Source: Glycine soja (taxonomy: Eukaryota > Streptophyta > Magnoliopsida > Fabales > Fabaceae). From it: a DNA stretch of 64,000 nucleotides. The stretch covers positions 12,233,731 through 12,297,730 of the forward strand of contig NC_041008.1 of assembly GCF_004193775.1 (NCBI RefSeq), given 5' to 3'. The notes below the pieces were generated by a model. It saw only the letters and a program-made list of their open reading frames with translations, made no database searches and was not told the origin of the DNA. This document shows, one piece after another, positions 10,685-22,361 of the stretch. The position numbers and the translations under genes are program-made. Positions within the stretch are counted from its first letter, which is position 1; each line of letters opens with the position of its first letter.

Positions 10685-12446
10685 CTAGCGGTTTCTAATC
10701 ATATGGTCCATTAAGTCTATCATATGTTGACAATAGCTGAGAAGTCCGTGGATCTTCTTGGGGACGGAGTAGGTGTCCGCCATTGCTTTGGCCTTGGCTA
10801 GCAATCGGGGAAGTTCTTGACTCCTGTTCAAAGTAAGAGCAAATCGGTCCGTCCACATTGTTGCCTCTTGGTGCCATGAATCAATTACCCTCTCCCTTGC
10901 TTCGCTTTCTGCTGATATCTTGGCGTACTCATCCTCTAGCCTTTGCTCGTGAGTCGCCGCTAGATTTAGCTTCTCTTTGCACTCATCGATGACGGCCCAC
11001 ATATTCCCTTCAGTCTCGCTTAACTGTTGGGACAAATTTCTTTTCGACCTAAGGTAAGCCTTTAGCTCGTCCTTCAAGATCATGCCTTTGACCCGTGATG
11101 ATTCCTTTCACCTCTTCGGAGCTTGAGCTTACTATTGCTGCCCTATAAAGCCCCTCAAAACTATGCTGGCACGTGTTCTTCCTTTTGGGCCTTCTTGGTT
11201 TCTCGTTCCAAGGCATCAGCGGTGGCCATATTGACGTCCCTTAGTTCATCATACTCTTTTCAGACTTTGATGGCTATGGACTTGAACTTCTCTTCGACTA
11301 CTCGGGCTCTTTCAAGCTCTGCCTTTAGGGCTTGTACCTCATCACTTTCTTCCGAAGCTTTAACCTCATCGTCCCTCACAGTCTTTAGATTTGGGAGCCA
11401 ATCCAATCCTTGTGTTCGGACTCTCAGCCACTTATGATAGCCGCCGATGGTCCCATTACTGCTTCCCCTAAGCTCTCTGTCCTTTCTTCACGCCGCATCC
11501 CATGCCTTGCGAACTCCTTGGAGTACCCTCGCGTTGTGGTCACTAAAACCCCGTGCGATGAAAGGCGTGATGCTTTCGTCTAATGGCGCTCCTCTCATGG
11601 GGTAGCCAAGCTGTCTTATGGCGAGAACGAGATTATAATTAATACAACCCCTTGTTCCCATCAAGGGAACATTTGGACATCCTTCGCATGAAGATAGAAT
11701 CTTGATTCTTCCTTCCTTCTAGCGAGGGAACCAATTAACAGACGCCCCCCCCCATGCTAGCCAAGAGTTGGTGCACAACAAACAATTCTTGCGCCGCTCT
11801 TTTCACATCCCCGGTCGAACGTGTCATACATGGCCAAAATGGCGACGACCGGGCTTTCCTTGCCATGATGAAAGGCGAGGAAAGCGTCAATCGCTGCTAG
11901 GTCCACTAACCCTTCCATATTCGGAAAGAGGACAACTCCAAAGATCAAAAGCGCCAAGATGTCAATAAAAGAAAGCCCATTCGCCTTGATTTGCCAAGGC
12001 CTTTGCCCTTTCCTCCAAACACTTCCTTGGTACTCCGACTACCCCATTCCTGTTTTGCTTTACACGGTCCAACTCTTGTGCTGAGATTTTCACCACCTTG
12101 GCAACTCTTGTCGTGGAGGGATAGAACCCAGAGAAAAGATATGGCTTCCTTCCTCCCAGTGGGCATCCCAGGATTTCTTCAAACTCTTTCAAGTCGGCAC
12201 TAGCTGGAAGTCCTCAAATGTGAAGCACCTTAGGGGCTGGTCATAATACTGGGAAAGGGATGCAATCGGTTCCATGGAGACTTCTACCCTAGCTAGGTCA
12301 CAAATCTTACCATAGGCTTTGCGGAAGGCTTGCTGTTGAAGTTGACCCATTAATTGCCCCGACCCTCGTAAACTAGTGACCTCTAAGCTCTTGATTTTGA
12401 CTTGATAGAACCTCTTTTTAAGAGAAGGCTTTTGACTTGATCCCAT
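10685..12446 (-). pseudogene. Degraded Ogre ORF1 (DUF7745-like, then coiled coil), copy A
   Basis: The minus-strand reading starts at ATG 12446 (MGSSQKPSLKKRFYQVKIKS). It continues through pieces recognisable from legume Ogre ORF1: EEILGCPLGGRKPYLFSG near 12180, ALLIFGVVLFPNMEGLVDLA near 11955, then a Glu/Lys/Arg-rich coiled coil, and ends at 10685 with DLMDHMIRNR. No single frame covers it: frame changes occur near 12195 and 11975 and stops are scattered from about 11750 to 11090. The longest clean part is the C-terminal 132 residues (11083-10685). The function of ORF1 is unknown in the family. It lies between the leader and gag, as in Ogre. The DUF7745 name is from memory. Surely inactive as a single protein. 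Confidence 0.7.
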
Positions 12447-13293
12447 GCTTTACTAAAGTGAAATAAAATCTAGTCCGAATCAAAACTCCGACATCTATCA
12501 TGGGTGGAATGGATGAATGCATGAAGAAATGCATATGACACAGATGTAATTTAAGAATGCGGGTGCCCGGGACATTGTCTCCTTCTTAGACACAACGTCT
12601 AGGGGCAGCAAAGTGCCCCAACGTATGTATTTAAAACGGTGACCTGGACCCTCCGTTGATTTGTCTATAGAGGGGATCAAGACAGAACCCATATGTGATG
12701 CATATGCAAAAGACGCAATGCGGGAATGTACATAGCATGACAATATTTACTGAACATAAGCAAAAGGGTATACGATACTTATGCATGGCAGTGTGAAAAA
12801 TGGCACGCAGCGTGTTTGCTCCGTACCCCTATTTAAGGGACCTATAAGGGAGAGAACTAACTAGGCATTTAGCGATAACCCCCAAGGTAGTCATATCTCT
12901 TTTGATAGTTTCTAGAGGTATTATCCTCTTTGAAGAACATATTGTAGCAGTAGGGACTACTAGCAACAATAAGTTTTCAAAGAGAAAAGCTCTAGATGAG
13001 GGTTCACTGTAATCAAGCAAGTCGGAGACCTAGCATGATCACAGATTCACCTCCACTCCTTATGTTCTCACGAACCCGGGTATAGGGCCCTTTTTTCACT
13101 CACAGTGTGTGCAAATAGTGTTGGTGTTTGTGTGCATCAAATGAATAAATATTTACCTCATGCATACATTTTAAAACGCACTAAAAGCAATAAAGAGCTT
13201 ATACACACAAGAACATAATGAAGGGAAACTAACAAAGGGATAAGTCATGGTAAAACATTGCACAAAATTAAATGGCCTAACTCTCTAAAAACA
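12447..13293 (-). other. Leader between primer site and ORF1, copy A
   Basis: About 0.85 kb without a supported open frame. It holds a ~160-bp module (12560-12720) similar to the one after ORF1. Otherwise nothing recognised. Its copy B counterpart is 28318-29164. Confidence 0.5.
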
Positions 13294-13312
13294 GTCCCCA
13301 GTGGAGTCGCCA
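13294..13312 (-). other. Primer-binding site of copy A
   Basis: On the minus strand TGGCGACTCCACTGGGGAC follows the LTR end after a 2-nt gap. This type of site is reported for Ogre elements and assigned to tRNA-Arg (from memory). Its place fixes the element's orientation as minus. Confidence 0.8.
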
Positions 13313-13314
13313 AC

Positions 13315-14986
13315 TGTCGCAACCTACCCTTCGGCGGGAGGGCGACGCGAGACTCGCGGGATGCGTGTTCCACGAAAGGGATACGCGCGGAGTCGCCACC
13401 AACGTTTATTTGAGGAAAACGTCGGAAAAACCGGAAAAGACGCGGTCTACGAACTTTTTAGTGAAAGGTTCGGGAGTTGTATTTACGCACGGGGAAGGTA
13501 TTAGCACCCCACGCGTCCGCCCCAAGGGACGGCAGCCTTTAATCGAATGTGCAAACATGACTTTGATTTTTTATGTTCCCTTTTTATGTCTTTATATCCT
13601 TTATACCCTTTTTATATTTTCTCTTTTTGTGGTCGACAAGGGTGTTTCCCTTTGCTCCTACGTATTCCTCAATTTGCGATGAGGAAATCAGACCTACGTA
13701 GTTCTTTCTTATCAAGTGATTCTTTTTTACCTTAAGAGGTGATCATTTTAAGGCGTTGGACCTTAAAAATGATCCATTTTACTTGGTGAGGAAATGAAAT
13801 GACAAACTTCAAAAGCCTATTTTTTATGGACGAGCTTGACTAGGCGAATTGATTTTAGCCTTTTAGTTTCACTTTAGTTATTAATCAATTCGATTAAGAA
13901 TGAGAAATCCCAAAGAGAAAACGTCCACTTGATTTTCCGCTTTATTTTACTAAAAGATGTCTTTTTGATTATTATATTATTTTTTACCTCTTTTTGATTT
14001 CCAACGTGGTTACGGCACGACCGAACGGTCGGAATTTATTTTAACCGAAGTTAATGGATAATACAATTCAAACGTTCGGTGGAAATTTATTTTATTTTTA
14101 AGTTAAGCGAGAAATGACTTAAGTAAAATGGCTTAAGCACGTCAACAGGGGGTATAAAAAGTAAACAAAACGAGAATAAAAATGCACGAAACACAATGTG
14201 GACCACTACGGGTACATAGAATGAATCGAAAAGCTTGGTTCGAGGTACTTACCCGTTGAAGATCGAAGAACGATGAAGAACGAATGAAGAACGTCGAAGA
14301 ACGGTTGAAACCTTTGCGAGATTCCTCACGGAAAACGTTACGGAAACGTTTCGGAAGCGCCTCGGCTTAGATTTTCTTCACGGAAACAATTTTTCCAAGC
14401 AAATTCGAAAGAGAGAGAAGTGCCTAAGGGGCTGAACCCCTTCCTTCTTCACTTCCTCCCCTATTTATAGCAAAATAGGGGAGGTGGTTGCCGCCCAGCT
14501 CGCCCAGGCGAGCTCAGCTCGCCCAGGCGAGCAGGGTTGCTTCCTCCAGAAGCAACCGCCTTCTGGAGGAATATTCTGGAGGGCCCAAGTGGGCCTGGGT
14601 GCTATTTGCACCCCCATTTTTACTAAGTACACCCCCCTCTGCTGTTTTTTGGTGATTCTTTTTTCGTAAAGTTACGGAAATTTACGAATTTCGTAACGAT
14701 ATTTGTTTTCTTTCCGTAATGTTACGGAACCTTGCGGATTACATAATCATCCCCTTTTTGACTTACGGAATGTTACGGAACCTCACTTAATTATGCAACG
14801 ATGCTTCCATTTGATTTCCGGTGTGTCACGGAAACTTACGAATTGTACATCAATATTTTTTTGGTTTTTCGGCATGTCCTGGAATTTCACAAATTGCCTA
14901 ATGATGGGTGCCAAGCACCTCACGAGGACCAAAGAATGGTCGCACGTCATCGAGCAAAGGTCCCCGGACGAAATTAGGGTATGACA
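13315..14986 (-). repeat. Shared Ogre-type LTR (3' LTR of copy B, 5' LTR of copy A)
   Basis: 1672 bp, bounded by TGTC and GACA. It is flanked on the left by the primer-binding site of copy A and on the right by the polypurine tract of copy B, so one LTR serves two internal regions. A TATA box on the minus strand (CTATAAATAG, 14461-14470) puts U3 at roughly 14986-14435. It differs visibly from the right LTR at only three sites, all within about 45 bp (near 14841, 14847 and 14881). Confidence 0.9.
14461..14470 (-). promoter_or_regulatory. TATA box in shared LTR
   Basis: CTATAAATAG on the minus strand, upstream of a pyrimidine-poor leader. It is placed correctly to drive transcription through R/U5 into the copy A internal region. 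Inferred from motif and position only. Confidence 0.55.
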
Positions 14987-15000
14987 GTTGCCCCTCTATA
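14987..15000 (-). other. Polypurine tract of copy B
   Basis: Minus strand TATAGAGGGGCAAC directly precedes the LTR start TGTCATACCC. This is where plus-strand DNA priming would occur. The equivalent for copy A lies outside the window. Confidence 0.65.
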
Positions 15001-15368
15001 CTTGTCTTTTATTGGAGATAAAAGGAAAGTAAAGATAAGACACTAATTTCGTTCCTCTCGATTTAGCGAGAGTCGCGGATGACCATAAAATCTCCACATG
15101 CAAATGACTTGTTGTTCCCAAAATTTCACAAATTGCCTAATGATGGGTGCCAAGCACCTCGCAAGGACCAAAGAATGGTCGCATGTCATCAAGCAAAGGT
15201 CCCCGAAAATCAGTGTATGACACTAATTTCGCTCCTCTCGGTTGACGAGAGTCGCGGGCGACCATGAAATTTCCGCATGTAAATGACTTGTTGTTCCCGG
15301 AGGAACAAAAGGTGCAGAAGACTATGTCAGTCTCTGCATGCTATCAAGCGTTCTGTCTTACAGATAGC
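15001..15368. repeat. LTR-edge fragment and 180-bp duplication beside the polypurine tract
   Basis: About 100 bp (15116-15225) repeat the last 100 bp of the LTR (from AATTTCACAAATTGCC to TATGACA) with scattered changes. The block starting GACACTAATTTCG occurs at 15039 and again at 15219, an offset of 180 bp. The equivalent of copy A lies left of the window. Confidence 0.75.
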
Positions 15369-15408
15369 AAAAGAATGTTTATACGGATAACCACTCGGGT
15401 ATTTCCGC

Positions 15409-16528
15409 GTATCATCGGGCCCGCCGCCTCTGGATGATACAAGGGTGCAGAATGACCAAACTTGGTCTCTGCTTGTCATCGGGCCCGCCGCCTCTGGATG
15501 ACAAAAGGGTGCGAATAACCATAAGGTATCTCCGCGTACCATCGGGCCCGCCGCCTCTGGATGATACAAGGGTGCAGAATGACCAAACTTGGTCTCTGCT
15601 TGCCATCGGGCCCGCCGCCTCTGGATGACAAAAGGGTGCGAATAACCGTAAGGTATCTCCGCGTATCATCGGGCCCGCCGCCTCTGGATGATACAAGGGT
15701 GCAGAATGACCAAACTTGGTCTCTGCTTGCCATCGGGCCCGCCGCCTCTGGATGACAAAAGGGTGCGGATAACCGTAAGGTATCTCCGCGTATCATCGGG
15801 CCCGCCGCCTCTGGATGATACAAGGGTGCAGAATGACCAAACTTGGTCTCTGCTTGTCATCGGGCCCGCCGCCTCTGGATGACAAAAGGGTGCGAATAAC
15901 CGTAAGGTATCTCCGCGTATCATCGGGCCCGCCGCCTCTGGATGATACAAGGGTGCAGAATGACCAAACTTGGTCTCTGCTTGTCATCGGGCCCGCCGCC
16001 TCTGGATGACAAAAGGGTGCGGATAACCGTAAGGTATCTCCGCGTATCATCGGGCCCGCCGCCTCTGGATGATACAAGGGTGCAGAATGACCAAACTTGG
16101 TCTCTGCTTGTCATCGGGCCCGCCGCCTCTGGATGACAAAAGGGTGCGGATAACCGTAAGGTATCTCCGCGTATCATCGGGCCCGCCGCCTCTGGATGAT
16201 ACAAGGGTGCAGAATGACCAAACTTGGTCTCTGCTTGTCATCGGGCCCGCCGCCTCTGGATGACAAAAGGGTGCGGATAACCGTAAGGTATCTCCGCATA
16301 TCATCGGGCCCGCCGCCTCTGGATGATACAAGGGTGCAGAATGACCAAACTTGGTCTCTGCTTGTCATCGGGCCCGCCGCCTCTGGATGATACAAGGGTG
16401 CAGAATGACCAAACTTGGTCTCTGCTTGTCATCGGGCCCGCCGCCTCTGGATGACAAAAGGGTGCGGATAACCGTAAGGTATCTCCGCGTATCATCGGGC
16501 CCGCCGCCTCTGGATGATACAAGGGTGC
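15409..16528. repeat. 127-bp GC-rich tandem array, copy B
   Basis: Matches the copy A array unit by unit, including unit-specific variants, except for one missing 63-bp half-unit near 16323-16387. There two identical GGGTGCAGAATGACC half-units lie side by side. Confidence 0.95.
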
Positions 16529-17346
16529 ACGTCACATGACCTCAGGGTCAGTATGACAAAGATTATGGGGCGGCCGACAAAAGCAAGGCTCTTGCTCCTA
16601 CGTATCCTCCAATGAGGAACTCAGACCTACGTAGTTCTGGATAATTTGTGAGACTTGAAAAGTCTCCATCGGAAGATGCTGATATCTCCGGAAAGGGCGC
16701 AGATTACCACATTGGCCTCTGCTCGTCAATCACACTTGGGGTCACTGAATGACGAGGTGCGAATAACCGTAAGGTGTCTCCGCGGGCTACCAGCTCCTGG
16801 GTCATGGCAACAAAAGGCGGTATGGTCGACAAAAGCGAGGCTCTTGCTCCTACGTATCCTCCAATGAGGAACTCAGACCTACGTAGTTCTGGATAACTTG
16901 TGAGACTTGAAAAAGTCTCGGTGTTTTCTCCACTAAAATGCAAACATGCTTTAGCAAAGAGACAAATATTCCAACTGATTTAGAGCAGCATATGCTTTTT
17001 CGAGTGAAAAACAATGCGTCTACCGGGGAAGGAGAGTCTGCTGATGAAATCTCCCATAACCATAAATGAGATTTTGGATGTTAGCATTTCGTTTCTAAAT
17101 GACCATTTAGAGGAAACACTGGGTTCGACAAAAATAGAAGAAATCCACTCAAAGTGTATCAATCTCGCACAGGTAAGTGTTTCATCCTAATTCCGAACCA
17201 TAGATATGTCATGACTTGACTTTGCAAATTATTTCCTATCAAATCAAAAATTACATGCGTGATCATGGATCAATAGGGCTTCCCTCGGGAATGGGTTCTT
17301 TTGGTGGTTTCTTCTTTCACCTTTTGTGTGTTTTTGGCTTTTGATT
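16529..17346. other. Ogre 3' region with TACGTA modules, copy B
   Basis: Counterpart of the copy A segment, with module copies at about 16592-16646 and 16846-16898. No gene seen. Confidence 0.6.
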
Positions 17347-18304
17347 TTTCTGGCTTTTTCTTTTTCTGTTTTTTTTTTAGTGCGGGGCGAGGAAAAAAAA
17401 AAGTCGCTAGCGCACGGGATTTTGGTTGGTAATCAAAGGGAGAAGACTATTTTAGGTCGTGGTTCCCTTTCCTTCTTTTGTTCATTTGATGACAATTCTG
17501 TACTGTTCAGATATTGTCTGGTCCAAAGACCTCTCTGCACATTTCTTCTGGTTTCTTTGACCAGGAGCTTCCTTCTTTTTTACTTTCTCCCATTCTTTGG
17601 TTGGGAATTTTCTTTCTTTTCTTTTTTCTTTCTCCCACTCTTTGATTGGGAATTTCCACTTCCTTTTTTGCTTTCTCTTTGATTGGAAATTTCCACTTCC
17701 TTTTTTGCTTTCTCTTTGATTGGAAATTTCCTTTCCTTTTTTTTTTTTGCTTCCGAGGGTAAGGTTTATGGTGAGTCAGGATTTTGGCTCAAGGCTTGTA
17801 GAATGGCTAGACATGATACATGTCAGGGTTTGGTTTGGTTCAAGGATAAAAAGGGATGCCCCACATTATTTCCATGACACAAATGCAAAAATGATGATTT
17901 GGAAATTTTATGCAAAACTGGTTATGCATGCACCTATGCGGACACTCAAGTGTCAAATTTTTATGGTCATGTGATGCTAGGGCTCAGGATTCATTTCCTC
18001 TATTTTAAATCAACCCAATGTTTCCAAAATATGTTCTTTTATCAATTTGTGCATTCATCCGAGTCCATTTCGGGCGTCCGGGGAAATTTCACAGCATTCA
18101 CCCTTCAGGTGTATACACATTTTTTCAAAAACTAGTTATGATCAGTGAATTTTTCCAAAGAAAAGTTGGAAGTCAACTCTTTTCAAAAGCATGTCGGTTT
18201 TTCAGCTAGACAACTTATTTTTCTTTTTCCATCTTTTTTTTCTTCTTTTTTTTCATTTGTTCATTTTTTTTCTCGTTTGTTTTTTTTTCTTCTTTTTTTT
18301 TTAT
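17347..18304. repeat. Pyrimidine-rich tract with short tandem copies, copy B
   Basis: Same as the copy A tract apart from small length changes in A and T runs. No gene seen. Confidence 0.6.
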
Positions 18305-18858
18305 GAGGTATTTTGCTACCTAAACATGTGTATATTTTTGTGAGGTATTTTTGCTATATACATGCATATCCAAGGTATCTTGCTACCTAAACATACATAT
18401 ATATATTTTGTGAGGTATCTTTTTGCTACATACATGCATATCTAAGGTATCTTGCTACCTAAACATACATATATATATTTTGTGAAGTGTGTTTTTGTTT
18501 ACATACACGCACATCTAAGGTATCTCTCTACCTAAACATACATATATATATTTTGTGAAGTATTTTTTGTTTACATACATGCATATCTAAGGTATCTTTC
18601 TACCTAAACATACATATATATATTTTGTGAAGTGTTTTTTTGTTTACATACATGCATATCTAAGGTATCTTTCTACCTAAACATACATATATATATATTT
18701 TGTGAAGTGTTTTTGTGTTTACATACATGCATATCCAAGGTATCTTTCTACCTAAACATACATATATATATTTTGTGAAGTGTTTTTTTGTTTACATACA
18801 TGCATATCTAAGGTATTTTCACTACCTAAACATACATATATATATTTTGTGAGGTATG
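18305..18858. repeat. ~73-bp AT-rich tandem array, copy B
   Basis: Same array, differing from copy A only in T-run lengths (for example near 18565 and 18640). Confidence 0.85.
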
Positions 18859-19278
18859 ACTACCTTCCGAGCTTGCGCTTGTTTTATCTAAATCCCCAGG
18901 ATCATGAGCAACTAGGTGCATCCTACTATAAAAAGTGATCAAATAACAAGCATTGATTCAAAAGGTACTAGGTTGCCTCCTAGTAGCGCTTCTTTAACGT
19001 CTTTAGCTGGACGCCTTATGACTTGTCGGTCACTGACCTAGTACTTTGCTTACCTTTGGCTTTGGACTTGGTAGCCCGCTGGTCGGCCATGTGTTGTAGG
19101 CAACGCTCTAACCTTTTTGCGGATGAGCTGAGGTGAACTCTAGAGGTGGTGGCGGTGCGTCTGTTTCCCGCTGCCGACCATCCCAATGCTGCTGTGGTGT
19201 TTCGCCCTGCGCCTGTCTGGGGCGCAGTACTTCTTGATGAAAGCTCGATTAGTAGGGGGCCTGATGCCCTTGCTGGAG
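18859..19278. other. Conserved gypsy 3'-UTR-like segment, copy B
   Basis: Counterpart of the copy A segment with the same AAAGAAGCGCTACTAGGAGG block on the minus strand. No gene. Confidence 0.45.
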
Positions 19279-19635
19279 GTGACAGGTACTCCGTAGAACT
19301 GACAGAGACCCGTAATTAGAGCTTGACAATTCCAAGACCCTGTTGGACTTCTTCGGGTCCACTAGGTGTCTTGTAGTCGCGATCCCTGCAAACAATAGAT
19401 GAAATCAGAAATCAGTTGAGCGATGTGCATACTTACCTATGATGACGTGACCTTGCCGGGGGGGTACGGGCACCCTGTAGGATTGATAGAGGCCCGTAAC
19501 CAGAGCTGGAAACCCCAGGGCCCTGTTGGACTTTTCCGGGTCCACTGGGTGTCTTTGTGGGTGCGATCCCTGCAAACAATAGATGGTATCAGAAATCAGT
19601 TGAACTATATGCATACTTACCCATGTCGGGACGAC
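19278..19635. repeat. ~185-bp degenerate direct duplication, copy B
   Basis: Same two-copy structure as in copy A with a shorter G run. 19636-19976 has no recognised feature. Confidence 0.75.
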
Positions 19636-19976
19636 ACAGACCAACTGATACTTTTGCAGGGGGAGATTGGCGTTGCGGTCGCTGGGCAGAATGTTGCTAA
19701 GTAGCAATGTCATCTATATCTGTGTAAGAGTGGTCATGTTGGTGCGCATGATCCGCACTCGTCTCTTTGCAGCGGCACGGGTGAAATCTTGCCCCGGTAT
19801 GCATAGTAGTTGTGTGATAGCCTCCCTCTCTGGTTGTGCTCGCACAGTTGGCCCTCCTCCAATATCAGGGGGTGGCCCAGGAACCGTTAAAAGGAAACTA
19901 CTGGTCCCTTAACCGGGAGTGCAAGTCTCGGTTAAGCATTTAAGGACAGAGGACCTTAAATTATCTTAAGGTGTGG

Positions 19977-21562
19977 ATATGGAGCCCACTGAAAGTGAGG
20001 ACGCGTAGTCCTCTAAAGGCGAGGGCGTGTAGCCCTCTGAAGTTCAGGACGTGTCGCCTTTCGAAGGCGAGGGAGTGTAGTCCTATGATGGCAAGGACGT
20101 GCAATCCTCTAAAGGTGAGGGCATGCCCCCCTTTGAAAATGGGGAACATGTAGTCCTCTGAAGGTGAGGACGTGTAGTCCTCTGAAGGTGAGGGCGTGTA
20201 GCCCTACAAAGGTGAAGGCACATGACCCTTTGACGACGAGGACGTGTAGTCCTCTGAAGTTGAAGGTACATGACCCTTTGAAGGCGAGGACGTGTAGTCC
20301 TCTGAAGGTGAAGGTAACTAGTACCCAAGGTGAGGGCGTGTAGCCCTCTCAAGGCGAGGACTTATAGTCCTCTGGAGGTGAGGGCGTGCAGCCCTCTGGT
20401 GGTGAGGACGTGTAGTCCTCTCAAGGCGAGGACGTGTAGTCTTCTGACGGTGAGGGTAACTAGTACCCAAGGTGAGGGCGGGTAGCCCTCTCAAGGCGAG
20501 GACATGTAGTCCTCTAGAGGTGAGGGCGTGCAGCCCTCTAATGGTGAGGACGTGTAGTCCTCTCAAGGCGAGGACGTGTAGTCCTCTCAACGGTGAGGGT
20601 AACTAGTACCCAAGGTGAGGGCGTGTAGCCCTCTCAAGGCGAGGGAGTGTAGTCCTATGATGGCAAGGACGTGCAATCCTCTAAAGGTGAGGGCATGCCC
20701 CCCTTTGAAAATGGGGAACATGTAGTCCTCTGAAGGTGAGGACGTGTAGTCCTCTGAAGGTGAGGGCGTGTAGCCCTACAAAGGTGAAGGCACATGACCC
20801 TTTGACGACGAGGACGTGTAGTCCTCTGAAGTTGAAGGTACATGACCCTTTGAAGGCGAGGACGTGTAGTCCTCTGAAGGTGAAGGTAACTAGTACCCAA
20901 GGTGAGGGCGTGTAGCCCTCTCAAGGCGAGGACTTATAGTCCTCTGGAGGTGAGGGCGTGCAGCCCTCTGGTGGTGAGGACGTGTAGTCCTCTCAAGGCG
21001 AGGACGTGTAGTCTTCTGACGGTGAGGGTAACTAGTACCCAAGGTGAGGGCGGGTAGCCCTCTCAAGGCGAGGACATGTAGTCCTCTAGAGGTGAGGGCG
21101 TGCAGCCCTCTAATGGTGAGGACGTGTAGTCCTCTCAAGGCGAGGACGTGTAGTCCTCTCAACGGTGAGGGTAACTAGTACCCAAGGTGAGGGCGTGTAG
21201 CCCTCTCAAGGCGAGGACATGTAGTCCTCTGGAGGTGAGGGCGTGCAGCCCTCTGATGGTGAGGACGTGTAGTCCTCTCAACGGTGAGGGTAACTAGTAC
21301 CCAAGGTGAGGGCGTGTAGCCCTCTCAAGGCGAGGACATGTAGTCCTCTGGAGGTGAGGGCGTGCAGCCCTCTGATGGTGAGGACGTGTAGTCCTCTCAA
21401 GGCGAGGACGTGTAGTCCTCTCAACGGTGAGGGTAACTAGTACCCAAGGTGAGGGCGTGTAGCCCTCTCAAGGCGAGGACATGTAGTCCTCTGAAGGTGA
21501 GGGCGTGCAGCCCTCTGTTGGCGAGGACGTGTAGTCCTCTAAAAGTGATAGGTACAAGTACC
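19977..21562. repeat. 24-bp hairpin-forming minisatellite, copy B (expanded)
   Basis: Same array with a 572-bp internal duplication: the sequence around 20083-20590 recurs at 20655-21162, including its rare broken-stem units. Apart from that the unit order is the same as in copy A. Confidence 0.95.
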
Positions 21563-22048
21563 CAAGGGTCCACCCTTATGAGAAAGCAAGAGATCGACTC
21601 ATCGAGAGGGCCGGTCATCCCAAATCCACAAGATTTGGACATTAGATGTAGGAAATCTATGCAGTTAACATGATTTTCAGGGATGCAGATGCATGCAACC
21701 TTTGTCGTGAAATTTGGTAAATGCGGACTTCATATGAAACAATGCAATGTAATGGAAAGTTGTACAATGTTCATGACATTCTTTCCCTATTTTGTGATTT
21801 TGATTTTGATTTGATTTTTTTTTTTTTTTTGGAAAACATAGATTGACTGTCCTTTTGAAAGAGGTGATAATTCATGCAACCTCATCCTATCTTTTTGCAA
21901 ATCTCTCCGGGAACTCCCTCAGAGTATGTGTTCTGTTTGATTTAGTCACTTGACCATTTTGGAGCGACGGCAATGGAGTCGTTTGATGTTTGATCAATCC
22001 ATTGAAATCCTAGGGTTTGTCCCTTTTTTTTTTGTTAAAAACATCGAT

Positions 22049-22284
22049 GGGTGAGAACTTTTGATCGGCCCCTATGTTCACTTGAGGCTCATGCACGGTG
22101 CCCCTCATTGCCCCAGTGTAAGGCTTTGAGGTACCAATCGTTTTCTTTCGTCATGACCTTGTAGGAGGGAACCTATTGGGTGAGAACTTCTAATCTGCCC
22201 CTAGGTTCACTTGAGGCTCATGCACGATGCCCCTCATTGCCCCAGTGTAAGGCTTTGAGGTACCAATCGTTGTCTTGTTTTCAT
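22049..22284. repeat. 128-bp direct doublet, copy B
   Basis: Same doublet as copy A. The flanking 21563-22048 shows no recognised feature. Confidence 0.85.
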
Positions 22285-22361
22285 AGCCTCGTAGTGAGGA
22301 AGAATGAAAGAAGCAGTTGATTCTTGCAAAAAGAATTTCCCAAGGACGAGAAATAGTTGAA

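Larger units (their letters stand above)
1..13314 (-). mobile_element. Partial internal region of the tandem second element (copy A)
   Basis: This block matches 15369-29185 nearly base for base and has the same order of modules. The shift between copies changes only at repeat arrays and homopolymers: 15369 at the left edge, 15306 after the 127-bp array, 15300 to 15305 across T and G runs, 15872 after the hairpin array, and 15871 after the T tract near 10100. It shares the LTR at 13315-14986 as its 5' LTR. The window starts inside the 3' untranslated part. By comparison with copy B, about 380 bp of internal sequence and then a third LTR should lie just left of position 1. Confidence 0.85.
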
